Assembly (NCBI RefSeq): GCF_001570945.1
Contig: NZ_BCSQ01000012.1
Span: 1-61,540, forward strand
DNA: 61,540 nucleotides
From: Janibacter anophelis NBRC 107843
Lineage (GTDB): Bacteria; Actinomycetota; Actinomycetes; Actinomycetales; Dermatophilaceae
Reading direction: 5' to 3'
Position 1 is the stretch's first letter; each line of letters opens with the position of its first letter. The notes beneath the pieces were generated by a model. It was not told the DNA's origin and did not search any database. It saw only the letters and a program-made list of their open reading frames with translations. Of this stretch, positions 34,765-43,107 are shown piece by piece. The translations under genes and the position numbers were made by a program.

Positions 34765-35610
34765 TCAGCCCAGCACCGGCGTGACGCCCGAGGCGGCGGC
34801 CACGATGCGCTCGAGCGACTCGGGCGTCGTCGTGTTCTCCCCCAGGCGGTTGTCCTTGCCGTCGCCGTGGAAGTCGCTGCTGCCCGTGACGACGAGGTCG
34901 TGGCGGGCGGCGAGCTGCCGGGCGAAGGCGCGCCCGTCGTCGTCGTGGTCGCGGTGCTCGGCCTCGATGCCGACCAGGCCGGCCTCGACGAGCGCGGCGA
35001 CGTCGTCGGCCCCCAGCGCGCGCTGGCGCTTGGTGGCGAAGGGGTGCGCCACGACCGGCACACCCCCGGCAGCGCGCACGAGCGCGACCGCCTCGGCGGT
35101 GTCGACCGCGTAGTGCGGCTCGTAGTAAGCGGAGCCGTTGTGCAGCCACCGGTTGAAGACCTCGTTGCGGTCGGTGGCGATGCCCGCGGCGACGAGGGCG
35201 TCGGCCAGGTGCGGACGCCCGAGGGCTGCCCCCTCCTGCACCTGCGCCAGCACGCCCTCCCACGTCACGGCGAAGCCGTCGTCCTGCATGTGCTCGACGA
35301 TCCGCTGCAGGCGCGGCACCCGGTCCTCACGCATCCGCCGCATCTCCTCGGCCAGCGGCGTGTCGGCCGGGTCGAAGAGGTAGGCGAGCAGGTGGACCGA
35401 GCGCCCCCGGTGCCGGGTCGACAGCTCGGCCCCGCGCACGAGGGCGACCCCGTGGCGCTGCGCGGCCTCGGCGGCCTCGTCCCAGCCCGCGGTGGTGTCG
35501 TGGTCGGTGATCGCCAGCGTCGTCAGGCCCGCCTGCGCCGCCTGGGCGAGCAGGTCGGCCGGCGCGTCGGTCCCGTCGCTGCGGGTGCTGTGGGTGTGCA
35601 GGTCGATCAC
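34765..35610 (-). CDS. PHP-domain phosphoesterase
   Basis: A 281-residue PHP domain protein like YciV/RNase AM, which removes 3' phosphates from 3',5'-bisphosphonucleosides or degrades short RNA. Metal ligands are in IDLHTHSTRSDGT (3-15), LAITDHDTT (31-39), GAELST, PVVAHPFA and TGSSDFHGD, the full PHP set. GTG 35610 starts 6 nt after TAGGCT (35617-35622), a leaderless layout. It is divergent from pepP. Confidence 0.9.
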   Translation of the reverse strand: MIDLHTHSTRSDGTDAPADLLAQAAQAGLTTLAITDHDTTAGWDEAAEAAQRHGVALVRGAELSTRHRGRSVHLLAYLFDPADTPLAEEMRRMREDRVPRLQRIVEHMQDDGFAVTWEGVLAQVQEGAALGRPHLADALVAAGIATDRNEVFNRWLHNGSAYYEPHYAVDTAEAVALVRAAGGVPVVAHPFATKRQRALGADDVAALVEAGLVGIEAEHRDHDDDGRAFARQLAARHDLVVTGSSDFHGDGKDNRLGENTTTPESLERIVAAASGVTPVLG

Positions 35611-35678
35611 GCAGTCAGCCTATGCCCCGTCCCACAACCATCCGTGGATCGTCATCCACGAGGTGAGACGATGGCCCG

Positions 35679-37181
35679 ATGAGCGAGGAGCAGCAGCAGG
35701 CAGAGAACCGCAAGCGGCCGACGACGGACGAGTTCCGGGCCTTCGTGGCGCAGGACTGGGCGCCGCGCAGCGACGAGCGGCCGGCGCTCACCGAGGCCGC
35801 GCGACGCGCGGCCGCCCGTCGTGAGGCCGTCTCGGCCACCCACCGGGGCGAGCGCCTCGTCATCCCCGCGGGTGGTCTCAAGGTGCGCAGCAACGACACC
35901 GACTACGTCTTCCGGCCGCACTCCGCCTTCGTCCATCTCACCGGCCTGGGCGCCGACCGAGAGCCCGACGCGGTCCTCGTCATGGAGCCCCTCGGCGGGC
36001 CCGACGACCACGCCGGCCACGAGGCGGTCCTCTACTTCCGCCCGCTCGCTCCGCGCGACTCCGAGGAGTTCTTCGGCGACACCCGCTACGGGGAGTTCTG
36101 GGTCGGTGCGCGCCCGTCGATCGAGGACGTCGAGTCGGAGCTGGGCCTGACCGGCCGGCACGTCGACCAGCTCGAGGACGCGGTGGGCAAGGACGCCGGG
36201 CAGGTCACCGTGCGTCTGGTCCGCGACGCCGACCGGGAGCTGACGGCCCAGCTGGACACCGTGCGCACCCAGGGCGGCGCCGACCAGGAGTCGCTCGCCG
36301 AGGCCGACGCCGAGCTGGTCCACGACCTGTCGCACCTGCGGATGGTCAAGGACGAGTGGGAGATCGAGCAGATGCAGGCCGCGGTCGACGCGACCCGCAC
36401 CGGGTTCGAGGCCGTCATCCGCGAGCTGCCGACCCTGCCGGAGCGCGGGCGCGGCGAGCGCTGGGTCGAGGGCACCTTCGGTCTCGTCGCGCGGCACGAG
36501 GGCAACGGCGTCGGCTACGACTCGATCTGCGCCGCCGGCGACCACGCCAACACGTTGCACTGGATCAAGAACACCGGCGACGTCCACGAGGGTGACCTCA
36601 TCCTCCTCGACGCCGGCGTCGAGCTGGACTCGCTCTTCACCGCCGACATCACCCGCACGCTGCCGGTGAGTGGCACCTTCACCGACACCCAGCGCGAGAT
36701 CCACGAGGCCGTCGTCGCCGCGCAGGCCGCGGGCATCGCCGCGGTGAAGCCGGGCGCGAAGTTCTCCGACATCCACGCCGCCTCGATCCGGGTCATCGCC
36801 GAGCACCTGCACGCGTGGGGCCTGCTGCCCGAGGGCGTCTCGGTCGAGGACACCCTCGACACCGAGCACGGGCAGTACCACCGTCGCTGGATGGTCCACG
36901 GCACCAGCCACCACCTCGGTCTCGACGTCCACGACTGCGCCCTGGCCACCCGCGAGGAGTACATGGACGCCGAGCTGCAGCCGGGCATGGTCCTGACCGT
37001 CGAGCCGGGCCTGTACTTCAAGGCCGACGACCTCAAGGTCCCCGAGCGCTTCCGCGGCATCGGTGTGCGCCTCGAGGACGACGTCGTCGTCACCGAGGAC
37101 GGCTGCCGCAACCTCTCGGGCGACTGGCCGCACTCCGCCGACGAGATCGAGGCCTGGATCGCGGACGTCCAGGCCCGCTGA
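35679..37181 (+). CDS. pepP: Xaa-Pro aminopeptidase (PepP, M24B)
   Basis: A 500-residue metallopeptidase. The N-terminal AMP_N domain includes YVFRPHSAFVHLTGLG. The pita-bread catalytic domain holds ILLDAGVELDSLFTADITRT (two Asp ligands), GTSHHLGLDVHD (His), LTVEPGLYF (Glu) and GIGVRLEDDVVV (Glu), the five dimetal ligands. It removes N-terminal residues before proline. ATG 35679 comes 6 nt after GACGAT (35667-35672); no ribosome site is seen. A hairpin made of two CGAAGGGGG copies follows the stop. Confidence 0.94.
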   Translation: MSEEQQQAENRKRPTTDEFRAFVAQDWAPRSDERPALTEAARRAAARREAVSATHRGERLVIPAGGLKVRSNDTDYVFRPHSAFVHLTGLGADREPDAVLVMEPLGGPDDHAGHEAVLYFRPLAPRDSEEFFGDTRYGEFWVGARPSIEDVESELGLTGRHVDQLEDAVGKDAGQVTVRLVRDADRELTAQLDTVRTQGGADQESLAEADAELVHDLSHLRMVKDEWEIEQMQAAVDATRTGFEAVIRELPTLPERGRGERWVEGTFGLVARHEGNGVGYDSICAAGDHANTLHWIKNTGDVHEGDLILLDAGVELDSLFTADITRTLPVSGTFTDTQREIHEAVVAAQAAGIAAVKPGAKFSDIHAASIRVIAEHLHAWGLLPEGVSVEDTLDTEHGQYHRRWMVHGTSHHLGLDVHDCALATREEYMDAELQPGMVLTVEPGLYFKADDLKVPERFRGIGVRLEDDVVVTEDGCRNLSGDWPHSADEIEAWIADVQAR

Positions 37182-37189
37182 GGCTCAGG

Positions 37190-37210
37190 CGAAGGGGGGC
37201 GCCCCCTTCG
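37190..37210 (+). terminator. Hairpin of paired CGAAGGGGG motifs after pepP
   Basis: CGAAGGGGG (37190-37198) and CCCCCTTCG (37202-37210) form a perfect 9-bp stem round a 3-nt loop, 8 nt past the pepP stop. It is followed by a TCCATAC run. It matches hairpins at 43051, 44428 and 51002. Confidence 0.75.
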
Positions 37211-37213
37211 TCC

Positions 37214-37345
37214 ATACACGGGCCGGGAACCGGGCCGGCACCTCCATCGCGGGCCGGGAACCCTGGGCCGGGCCGGGACATCCATTGCGGACCGGCTCAC
37301 AACCCGGCCCAGCATGGCCAACCCGGCCCGACCAGGGTTTCCCGG
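37214..37345 (+). repeat. GGCCGGGA repeat block A
   Basis: About 130 bp packed with GGGCCGGGA units, then ACCGGCTCACAACCCGGCCC and CCCGGTCA at its end. It adjoins the 3' end of the AbiEi/DUF559 gene. The same order of units is found in block B (38318-38475), on the other side of the gene, and block C (51034-51176). Confidence 0.85.
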
Positions 37346-38254
37346 TCACGCGGCCTGACGCAGTGCCCGCTGGATGATGGCGTGGACCCGCTCGGCGTCG
37401 TCCAGGTCGCTCCAGACGAGCCGCACGACGACGTACCCGGCGGCGCGCAGTCGGTCCTCACGCGCTTTTTCCGCCTGGAGCGCCCGCCGACCGTCCGCCC
37501 CGCCGTACTTGACCATCCCGTCGAACTCGACGACCACGCGCTCTCCCACGAGGAAGTCGACCCGCCCAACGAATCCCTGCGCGTCGTGGATGTCGACCTG
37601 ACTGCGCACGTGCAGGCCCAGGTCGACGAGCATCACCCGGGTACGTGTCTCCCCCACCGACTCGCACACGGGGTCCGCGAGGTCGAGCAGTCGATTCAGC
37701 CGAGCTCGCGCTCGGGGCACCAGGCCGAGCGCCTCACCGGCGGTGAGGACCGAGTCCTTCGTCACGGCCTGCTCGTGCAGGGCCCGGTCGAGGCAGACCA
37801 GGGCCGGGATCGACGACCCCAGCGACATCTGGGCGATGGCGACGGCGACAGGCACAGCCGGCTGGCCACCCACGGGCGCGGACTCGACGCCCTCGGGCCA
37901 CGGGTGCAGGCGCACACCACCACGGGTCCGCAGTCGCGGGGTGTCGGCCACGAGGTCGACGAGGGTGTCGGTCCCATACAACGGCAGGCCGTGCAGTGCC
38001 GCCGCGCTGGCATGCGAGGCCGCGGCGCCGGGACGGTCGAGGAGCATCGCCCGAGCCCGAAGGACGGCCTGCGTCTCTGGAGTCGCACCGTGCCACTGCA
38101 CCCCGCCCACGTACAGACCGCGCCGGAGGCGCACCAGCTCACCCGCCCGCACGAGCCTGGCCACCTCGACCTCGTCGACGTCCGCCGCGCACAACTGCCT
38201 CGTCGTGCAGACGTGGTCGTGGGCGGTCAGCACCGCATGCAGTCGCGAGTCCAT
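37346..38254 (-). CDS. AbiEi-like N-terminal / DUF559 endonuclease-like protein
   Basis: A 302-residue two-part protein. Residues 1-80 form a winged-helix AbiEi-type antitoxin domain (CTTRQLCAADVDEVEVARLV, RRGLYVGG). The C-terminal third is a DUF559 domain like very-short-patch-repair endonucleases: VDFLVGERVVVEFDG carries the PD-(D/E)xK acidic residues and EKAREDRLRAAGYVVVRL the distal helix and strand. No AbiEii toxin gene adjoins, so it is not a normal toxin-antitoxin pair. ATG 38254 follows CAGACT by 6 nt (38261-38266). GGCCGGGA blocks flank it on both sides. Part of its 3' end reappears at 51171-51270. Confidence 0.8.
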   Translation of the reverse strand: MDSRLHAVLTAHDHVCTTRQLCAADVDEVEVARLVRAGELVRLRRGLYVGGVQWHGATPETQAVLRARAMLLDRPGAAASHASAAALHGLPLYGTDTLVDLVADTPRLRTRGGVRLHPWPEGVESAPVGGQPAVPVAVAIAQMSLGSSIPALVCLDRALHEQAVTKDSVLTAGEALGLVPRARARLNRLLDLADPVCESVGETRTRVMLVDLGLHVRSQVDIHDAQGFVGRVDFLVGERVVVEFDGMVKYGGADGRRALQAEKAREDRLRAAGYVVVRLVWSDLDDAERVHAIIQRALRQAA

Positions 38255-38317
38255 CACCGCAGTCTGGCCGTTCGGCCCTCGAAGGGTCCGGCGTCATCCA
38301 CAGGCCCCCACCGCGCC

Positions 38318-38475
38318 GGGCACCGGTCGGGCCGGGATCTCCCGGATGGGCCGGGAAACCTCGACCCGGCCGGCTCACGAGCCGGCCAACTCTGCGCTTC
38401 CCGGCCACGCCAGGAGATCCCGGCCCTGCCGAGGGATCCCGGTCCAACCGGTGTGGCCGGGTCAACAGCCGGACC
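38318..38475 (+). repeat. GGCCGGGA repeat block B
   Basis: A 158-bp block with GGGCCGGGA units, the shared GCCGGCTCACGAGCCGGCC core and CCCGG repeats. It lies between the divergent DUF559 gene and the MaoC gene. It is more diverged than blocks A and C. Confidence 0.75.
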
Positions 38476-38492
38476 GGCCTCCCGCGCTGCAG

Positions 38493-38529
38493 GCGAAGGG
38501 GGAAGATGGCGGGAGTCTGCCCCCTTCGC
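38493..38529 (+). repeat. Inverted CGAAGGGGG pair before the MaoC gene
   Basis: GCGAAGGGGG (38493-38502) and CCCCCTTCGC (38520-38529) bracket 17 nt, forming a 10-bp stem 20 nt before the MaoC start. It may be part of the mRNA leader or promoter. Confidence 0.65.
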
Positions 38530-38549
38530 CCCACCGAAAGGTCTCGCGC

Positions 38550-39605
38550 ATGTCCACCAAGACCGTCCCCGGCAACTACTTCGAGGACTTCTCGATCGGC
38601 CAGGAGATCCGGCACGCGACGCCGCGCACGGTGACCGACGGCGACATCGCGCTCTACACCGGCCTGTACGGCTCGCGGTTCGCGGCGACGAGCGCGTCGA
38701 CCTTCGCCGAGTCGATGGGCTTCGAGCGGATGCCGGTCGACAGCCTGCTCGCCTTCCACCTCGTCTTCGGCAAGTCCGTCCCGGACATCTCGCTCAACGC
38801 GGTGGCCAACCTCGGGTACGCGGGTGGGCGATTCGGGGCGCCGCTGCACGTCGGTGACACCGTGACGACGACCTCGACCATCATCGGGCTCAAGGAGAAC
38901 TCCAACGGGAAGACGGGCGTCGTCTACGTCAACTCCGTGGGGGTCAACCAGCGCGGCGAGATGGTCGTCGACTACGTCCGCTGGGTCATGGTGCACAAGA
39001 AGGACCCGGCTTCCCCCGCGCCCGAGACGGTCATCCCCGACCTGCCGGGCGCCGTCGCCGCCGACGACCTGCTCGTCCCCTTCGACCTCACCGGGCGCGA
39101 CTACGACCTCGAGCTGGCGGGCTCTCCCTTCGTCTGGGACGACTACGAGGTCGGTGAGCGGATCGACCACATCGACGGCATGACCATCGAGGAGTCGGAC
39201 CACATGCTCGCCACGCGGCTGTACCAGAACACCGCGAAGGTCCACTTCAACCAGCACGCGCAGGGCCAGGCCAAGATCGGCCGCCGGCTCATCTACGGCG
39301 GCCACATCATCAGCCTCGCGCGGGGATTGTCCTTCAACGGCCTGGCCAACGGGCAGGTGATCGCCGCGATCAACGCCGGGGCGCACGCCAACCCGACCTT
39401 CGCCGGCGACACGATCTATGCCTGGTCCGAGGTGCTCGAGCGGATCGAGCTGCCCGGCCGCACCGACGTCGGCGCCCTGCGCCTGCGCACCGTGGCGACC
39501 AAGGACACCCCGTGCGCGGACTTCCCGTACAAGGGCGAGGACGGCACGTACCTGCCCGAGGTCGTGCTCGACCTCGACTACACGGTCCTCATGCCGCGCC
39601 GCTGA
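38550..39605 (+). CDS. MaoC family hydratase, mesaconyl-CoA hydratase-like
   Basis: A 351-residue protein with two hot-dog domains. The first carries YEDFSIGQE-like FEDFSIGQEIRHATPRTV and GSRFAATSASTFAESMG; the second carries WDDYEVGERIDHIDGMTIEE and GGHIISLARGLSFN. The double hot-dog length and sequence match beta-methylmalyl/mesaconyl-CoA hydratases of the ethylmalonyl-CoA pathway, more than short-chain R-hydratases. CitE-like lyases needed for the next step are encoded at 46.5-48.5 kb. ATG 38550 is preceded by AAAGG 8 nt upstream. Confidence 0.82.
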   Translation: MSTKTVPGNYFEDFSIGQEIRHATPRTVTDGDIALYTGLYGSRFAATSASTFAESMGFERMPVDSLLAFHLVFGKSVPDISLNAVANLGYAGGRFGAPLHVGDTVTTTSTIIGLKENSNGKTGVVYVNSVGVNQRGEMVVDYVRWVMVHKKDPASPAPETVIPDLPGAVAADDLLVPFDLTGRDYDLELAGSPFVWDDYEVGERIDHIDGMTIEESDHMLATRLYQNTAKVHFNQHAQGQAKIGRRLIYGGHIISLARGLSFNGLANGQVIAAINAGAHANPTFAGDTIYAWSEVLERIELPGRTDVGALRLRTVATKDTPCADFPYKGEDGTYLPEVVLDLDYTVLMPRR

Positions 39606-39621
39606 TCCCCCGACGAGTGGC

Positions 39622-40224
39622 TCAGCCGCTCACACCCTCCCAGCGCCCGGACTCCCACGTCTCGAGCAGGTCATTGCCGATCGGCGCGAAGTCACCAGCG
39701 CCATTGGTCGTCAGCGCCGTGGCATACGCGCACGTCGGGTCCGCGTCGGCGCGCACGACCTGCACGGCGTCGTTGGGCATCGCCATGACGAGGACGAAGG
39801 GAGTGGGGTCCGGCGCGATGGCGCACCCCATGACGTCGCCGCTGGCCGGGATGGACCGCAGGTCGTCGACGATCGCGTCGCGGTCGGCGGACGGCAGCTC
39901 CTGCTCGGAGCCCCAGCGGAATCCGGTGCCCTGCTGCTCGTACCGGCACAGCACCACCTGACCGGGTGGCGTCGCCCCCACGAGGTGGGAGTCGGCTCCC
40001 GTGCCCGACCCGGACCCCGGCAGACCGCTCTGCGGGAGGGTCGCCGGGCACCGCGCGCCCAGCCCGAGCCGGCCCGGTGAGGCTCCGGAGGTCGACGGGG
40101 CATCAGGTGTCGTCGAGGTGGCGGGCTGGTCGAAGACATCCTCCGACACCCCGTCGCCGCACCTGCCGAGGACCAGCGCCGACATGACCAGGGCGACTGC
40201 GCGTACTGCTGCTCGCTGCGTCAT
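39622..40224 (-). CDS. Secreted protein, unknown function
   Basis: A 200-residue protein with an N-terminal signal sequence (VRAVALVMSALVLGRCGDG). LGRC is near a lipobox but has Arg at -1, so lipoprotein status is doubtful. A Ser/Thr/Pro-rich linker leads to a domain with three more Cys (GARCPATLP, VVLCRYEQQ, MGCAIAPDP) and a fourth in DPTCAYATA, probably two disulfides outside the cell. I do not recognise a family. The start ATG has GGAACC upstream only weakly. The 36 bp before it contain a GGGGAAC/GTTCCCC hairpin. Confidence 0.7.
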   Translation of the reverse strand: MTQRAAVRAVALVMSALVLGRCGDGVSEDVFDQPATSTTPDAPSTSGASPGRLGLGARCPATLPQSGLPGSGSGTGADSHLVGATPPGQVVLCRYEQQGTGFRWGSEQELPSADRDAIVDDLRSIPASGDVMGCAIAPDPTPFVLVMAMPNDAVQVVRADADPTCAYATALTTNGAGDFAPIGNDLLETWESGRWEGVSG

Positions 40225-40260
40225 GGAGGTCGGACGCAGCGAAGGGGAACATCGGTTCCC

Positions 40261-41001
40261 CTATCGCTGGAAGACCTCGAGGAGCAGCGCGTGCTCGACC
40301 GCGGGGTCCCCCACGGCTTGGGCACTGCCACCGAGGATGGTGCCGAGCAGCTCAGCGGGCTTCGGGAAGTCGTCGGGCAGCGCATCGTTGTACAGCCGGT
40401 GCTCCTCGAGCGACTCGACGGCGTCGTCGAGGTGGCCGGTGACGTCGACGAAGTGCGTCGGGTTCGGACCGGCGGCGACCGCGACGGCCTGCACCTTCCA
40501 CGGCTCCAACCCGTCGGCGACGAGCTCGGGGAAGATCCACCGGTTGCCGGCGTCGGCCGTCGCGTCGAGCGTCGCCAGGCCGACGGCCCGGTGGTCGGCC
40601 TGGTTGAGGTTGCCGGCGCTGAAGGTCTCGGCGTGCGTCAGCGTCACGACGAGGTCGGGCTGGTGCCGGCGGATCGCGGCGGCGATGTCGCGGCGCAGCG
40701 CCACGCCGTACTCGACGACCCCGTCGGAGTGGTCGCCGAACTCGACGGTGTCGACGCCGACGACCGACGCGCTCGCACGCTCCTCGTCGGCGCGGGCGGG
40801 GGCGGCGTCGACCGGGTCCATCGTGTCTACGCCGGCCTCACCGCGCGTGAGCAGGAAGTAGCTCACGCGCTTGCCGGCAGTCGTCCACCTCGCCACGGCT
40901 GCGGCGATGCCGTACTCGATGTCGTCGGGGTGCGCGACGACGCACAGCACGGAGTCGAAGGTGGTCTCGTCGAGGGCGGCCAGGGCGGGCTGCGGGCTCA
41001 T
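40261..41001 (-). CDS. PIG-L family deacetylase
   Basis: A 246-residue LmbE/PIG-L zinc deacetylase. CVVAHPDDIEYG (20-31) is the zinc motif; LTHAETFSAGNLNQADHRAVG has the later His ligands, with NQADH in place of the usual HxDH. Relatives act on GlcNAc-type substrates such as mycothiol or glycolipid precursors; the substrate here is unknown. TAGCGT (41009-41014) lies 7 nt before ATG 41001, suggesting a leaderless message. Confidence 0.87.
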   Translation of the reverse strand: MSPQPALAALDETTFDSVLCVVAHPDDIEYGIAAAVARWTTAGKRVSYFLLTRGEAGVDTMDPVDAAPARADEERASASVVGVDTVEFGDHSDGVVEYGVALRRDIAAAIRRHQPDLVVTLTHAETFSAGNLNQADHRAVGLATLDATADAGNRWIFPELVADGLEPWKVQAVAVAAGPNPTHFVDVTGHLDDAVESLEEHRLYNDALPDDFPKPAELLGTILGGSAQAVGDPAVEHALLLEVFQR

Positions 41002-41060
41002 GGTGACGACGCTAGTGACCGGTGGACTCGCCGGACAAGCGCCACGCGGCGAAGGGGGTC

Positions 41061-41633
41061 TCAGCCCGCCGTGGGACCGCGCCGCTCGTAGTCGGCCCGG
41101 GCCTGCTCCTGGGCCCGGCGCACCTTTTCCTGGGCGGCGCGCATCGGGTCGAGCTCGGCGAGCAGCTCGCGGGCGGCGTGCACGTGCTTGTGCTCGGTGA
41201 GCACCTCGTAGCGGGAGGCGACGACCTGGCTGACCGAGGTGAAGTCACGCTGTCCGCCGGTCGAGCGGTACCCGAGCCACGCCCACACCGCACCGAAGGC
41301 GGCACCGATGAGCACGGTCGAGAGCAGCCGCGGGACCAGGCCCTCTCCCCCTTCGAACATCGCGAAGACCAACCCGACGAAGACACCGATCCAGACACCC
41401 GACAGCAGACCGCCGAGGACGACCTTGCCGCTCGTCAGACGCCCCTGCACCCGCTCGATCTGCTTGAGGTCGGTGCCGACGATCATGACGTCCTGCACCG
41501 GGAAGTCCTTGTCGGCGAGGAAGTCGACGGCCCGCTGCGCCTCGGCGTACGTGTCGTAGGTGTCCAACGACATCGGGTACTCCAGCCGCAGGTGGTGCTG
41601 CATCGGCGCGGTCATGTGGGGCTGGCTGCTCAT
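41061..41633 (-). CDS. General stress protein 17M-like membrane protein
   Basis: A 190-residue protein. The N-terminal domain YDTYAEAQRAVDFLADKDFPVQDVMIVGTDL is of the general-stress (YflT-like) type. Two membrane spans follow (GGLLSGVWIGVFVGLVFAMF and LLSTVLIGAAFGAVWAWLG), then a charged helical C-terminus. ATG 41633 is 6 nt from GACAAT (41640-41645). The gene is divergent from the serine hydrolase gene. Confidence 0.8.
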   Translation of the reverse strand: MSSQPHMTAPMQHHLRLEYPMSLDTYDTYAEAQRAVDFLADKDFPVQDVMIVGTDLKQIERVQGRLTSGKVVLGGLLSGVWIGVFVGLVFAMFEGGEGLVPRLLSTVLIGAAFGAVWAWLGYRSTGGQRDFTSVSQVVASRYEVLTEHKHVHAARELLAELDPMRAAQEKVRRAQEQARADYERRGPTAG

Positions 41634-41713
41634 GCCGCCATTGTCCCACCCCGGCCCGTGGTGGCCGAAAACGCCCACGACGACGACGAAGGGGATCTGG
41701 CAGGGTGACGAGC

Positions 41714-43075
41714 ATGACCGCTCCCGCGCTGCTCCCCCTGACCGTCCGACGGCTCGACCGGATCACCGCGACCCTGCAGTCCACCGGTCGGATCCCGTCC
41801 CTCGTCACCGGGGTCGTGCGCGATGGCGCGCTCGTGCACTCGTGCGCGCGCGGCACCTTCGCCCAGGGTGTCGACCCGCTGCAGCAGCAGTACCGGATCG
41901 GCTCGATCACCAAGACCTTCGTCGCCGTGGCCGTCGTGCGCCTGCGCGACGCGGGGCGCCTGCGCCTGACGGACCCGATCGGCGACCACGTGTCGGGGAC
42001 CCCCTTCGCCGACCGGACCATCGCCGAGCTGCTGACGCACACCGCAGGCATCGCCGCCGAGCCCGCCGGACCGTGGTGGGAGCGCTCTCCCGGCACCGAC
42101 CGCGAGGGCCTGCGTGCGGCGATGGCCGACGCGGTCCGGGAGCGCCAAGGGCGGTACGTGCACTACTCCAACCTCGGCTTCGCCGTCCTCGGGGAGCTCG
42201 TCGAGCGCCTCACCGGCCGCGCGTGGCACGAGGTCGTCGCCGACGAGGTCCTCGCCCCGCTCGGGATGGCGCGGACGAGCGCGGCGCCGGTCGCCCCCTT
42301 CGCCACGGGCTACGCCGTCCACCCGTACGCCGACGTCCTCCTGCCCGAGGCGGTGCAGGGCACCGGCGCGATGGGGCCGGCCGGGCAGCTGTGGTCGACG
42401 ATCCCGGACCTGGCGCGGTGGGCCGCCTTCGTCGCCGGCGACACCGGCGACGTCCTCTCGACCGACTCGCTCGAGGAGATGTGCGAGCCGGTCGCCGTCA
42501 TGGACGGGGACGGGTCACGCAGTCGTGGGCTGGGCTTCGAGGTCGTCCGCGAGCGCGGTCGGGTCCTCGTCGGGCACGGCGGCTCGATGCCCGGGTTCCA
42601 GGCCGGTGTCCGGGTGGAGCGGGCGACGTCGACGGGCGTCGTGCTCACCCTCAACGCCACGACCGCCACGGACGCACCCGGGGTCGAGGACCCCTTCGAC
42701 GTCCTCGACGACTGCGAGCCGCGCCTGCCGGAGGTCTGGGCCGCACGGGAGTCCGTGCCGAGCGGCCTGCTCGACCTGACCGGGGCGTGGTTCTGGGGTA
42801 CGTCCGAAGGAGTCCTCCACCTCCTGCCGAACGGCTGGCTGCGGCTCGACACGGTCTCGGGGATGATGCCGCCCAGCCGATTCCGCCCGACGGGCGAGGA
42901 CACGTGGGTGGGTCTGGAGCGCTACTTCCGCGGCGAGACGCTGCGGGTGCACCGGGACCCGAAGGGGGTCCCCCGCCACCTCGACATCGGCACCTTCGTC
43001 CTCACCCGGCGCCCGTACGAACCCGGGAACGTCATCCCCGGTGGGATGGGCGAAGGGGGCTGGCCCACCACGTAG
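41714..43075 (+). CDS. Serine hydrolase, beta-lactamase / class C PBP family
   Basis: A 453-residue serine hydrolase. SITK (about 64-67) holds the active Ser and Lys, YSN (about 153) the Tyr, and GHGG (about 296) the KTG-like strand. A C-terminal beta domain after about 360 resembles lipocalin-like extensions of EstB/Pab87 enzymes. No signal peptide is evident, so it is cytoplasmic. ATG 41714 follows CAGGGT (41701-41706) by 7 nt; GTG 41705 is in frame. It ends inside the terminator hairpin at 43051-43095. Confidence 0.88.
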   Translation: MTAPALLPLTVRRLDRITATLQSTGRIPSLVTGVVRDGALVHSCARGTFAQGVDPLQQQYRIGSITKTFVAVAVVRLRDAGRLRLTDPIGDHVSGTPFADRTIAELLTHTAGIAAEPAGPWWERSPGTDREGLRAAMADAVRERQGRYVHYSNLGFAVLGELVERLTGRAWHEVVADEVLAPLGMARTSAAPVAPFATGYAVHPYADVLLPEAVQGTGAMGPAGQLWSTIPDLARWAAFVAGDTGDVLSTDSLEEMCEPVAVMDGDGSRSRGLGFEVVRERGRVLVGHGGSMPGFQAGVRVERATSTGVVLTLNATTATDAPGVEDPFDVLDDCEPRLPEVWAARESVPSGLLDLTGAWFWGTSEGVLHLLPNGWLRLDTVSGMMPPSRFRPTGEDTWVGLERYFRGETLRVHRDPKGVPRHLDIGTFVLTRRPYEPGNVIPGGMGEGGWPTT

Positions 43076-43095
43076 GTGCGGGCCAACCCCCTTCG
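43051..43095. terminator. Bidirectional hairpin built from inverted CGAAGGGGG copies
   Basis: CGAAGGGGGCTGGCCC (43051-43066) pairs with GGGCCAACCCCCTTCG (43080-43095), one mismatch, 13-nt loop. It overlaps the stop of the serine hydrolase gene and lies 13 bp past the acyl-CoA dehydrogenase stop on the other strand. Confidence 0.8.
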
Positions 43096-43107
43096 TCGGG
43101 CGCGGAC

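Noticed and set aside
37346-38254. Type IV toxin-antitoxin (AbiE) system
   Set aside because: The AbiEi-like domain is present but no nucleotidyltransferase toxin gene adjoins; the C-terminus is a DUF559 domain instead.
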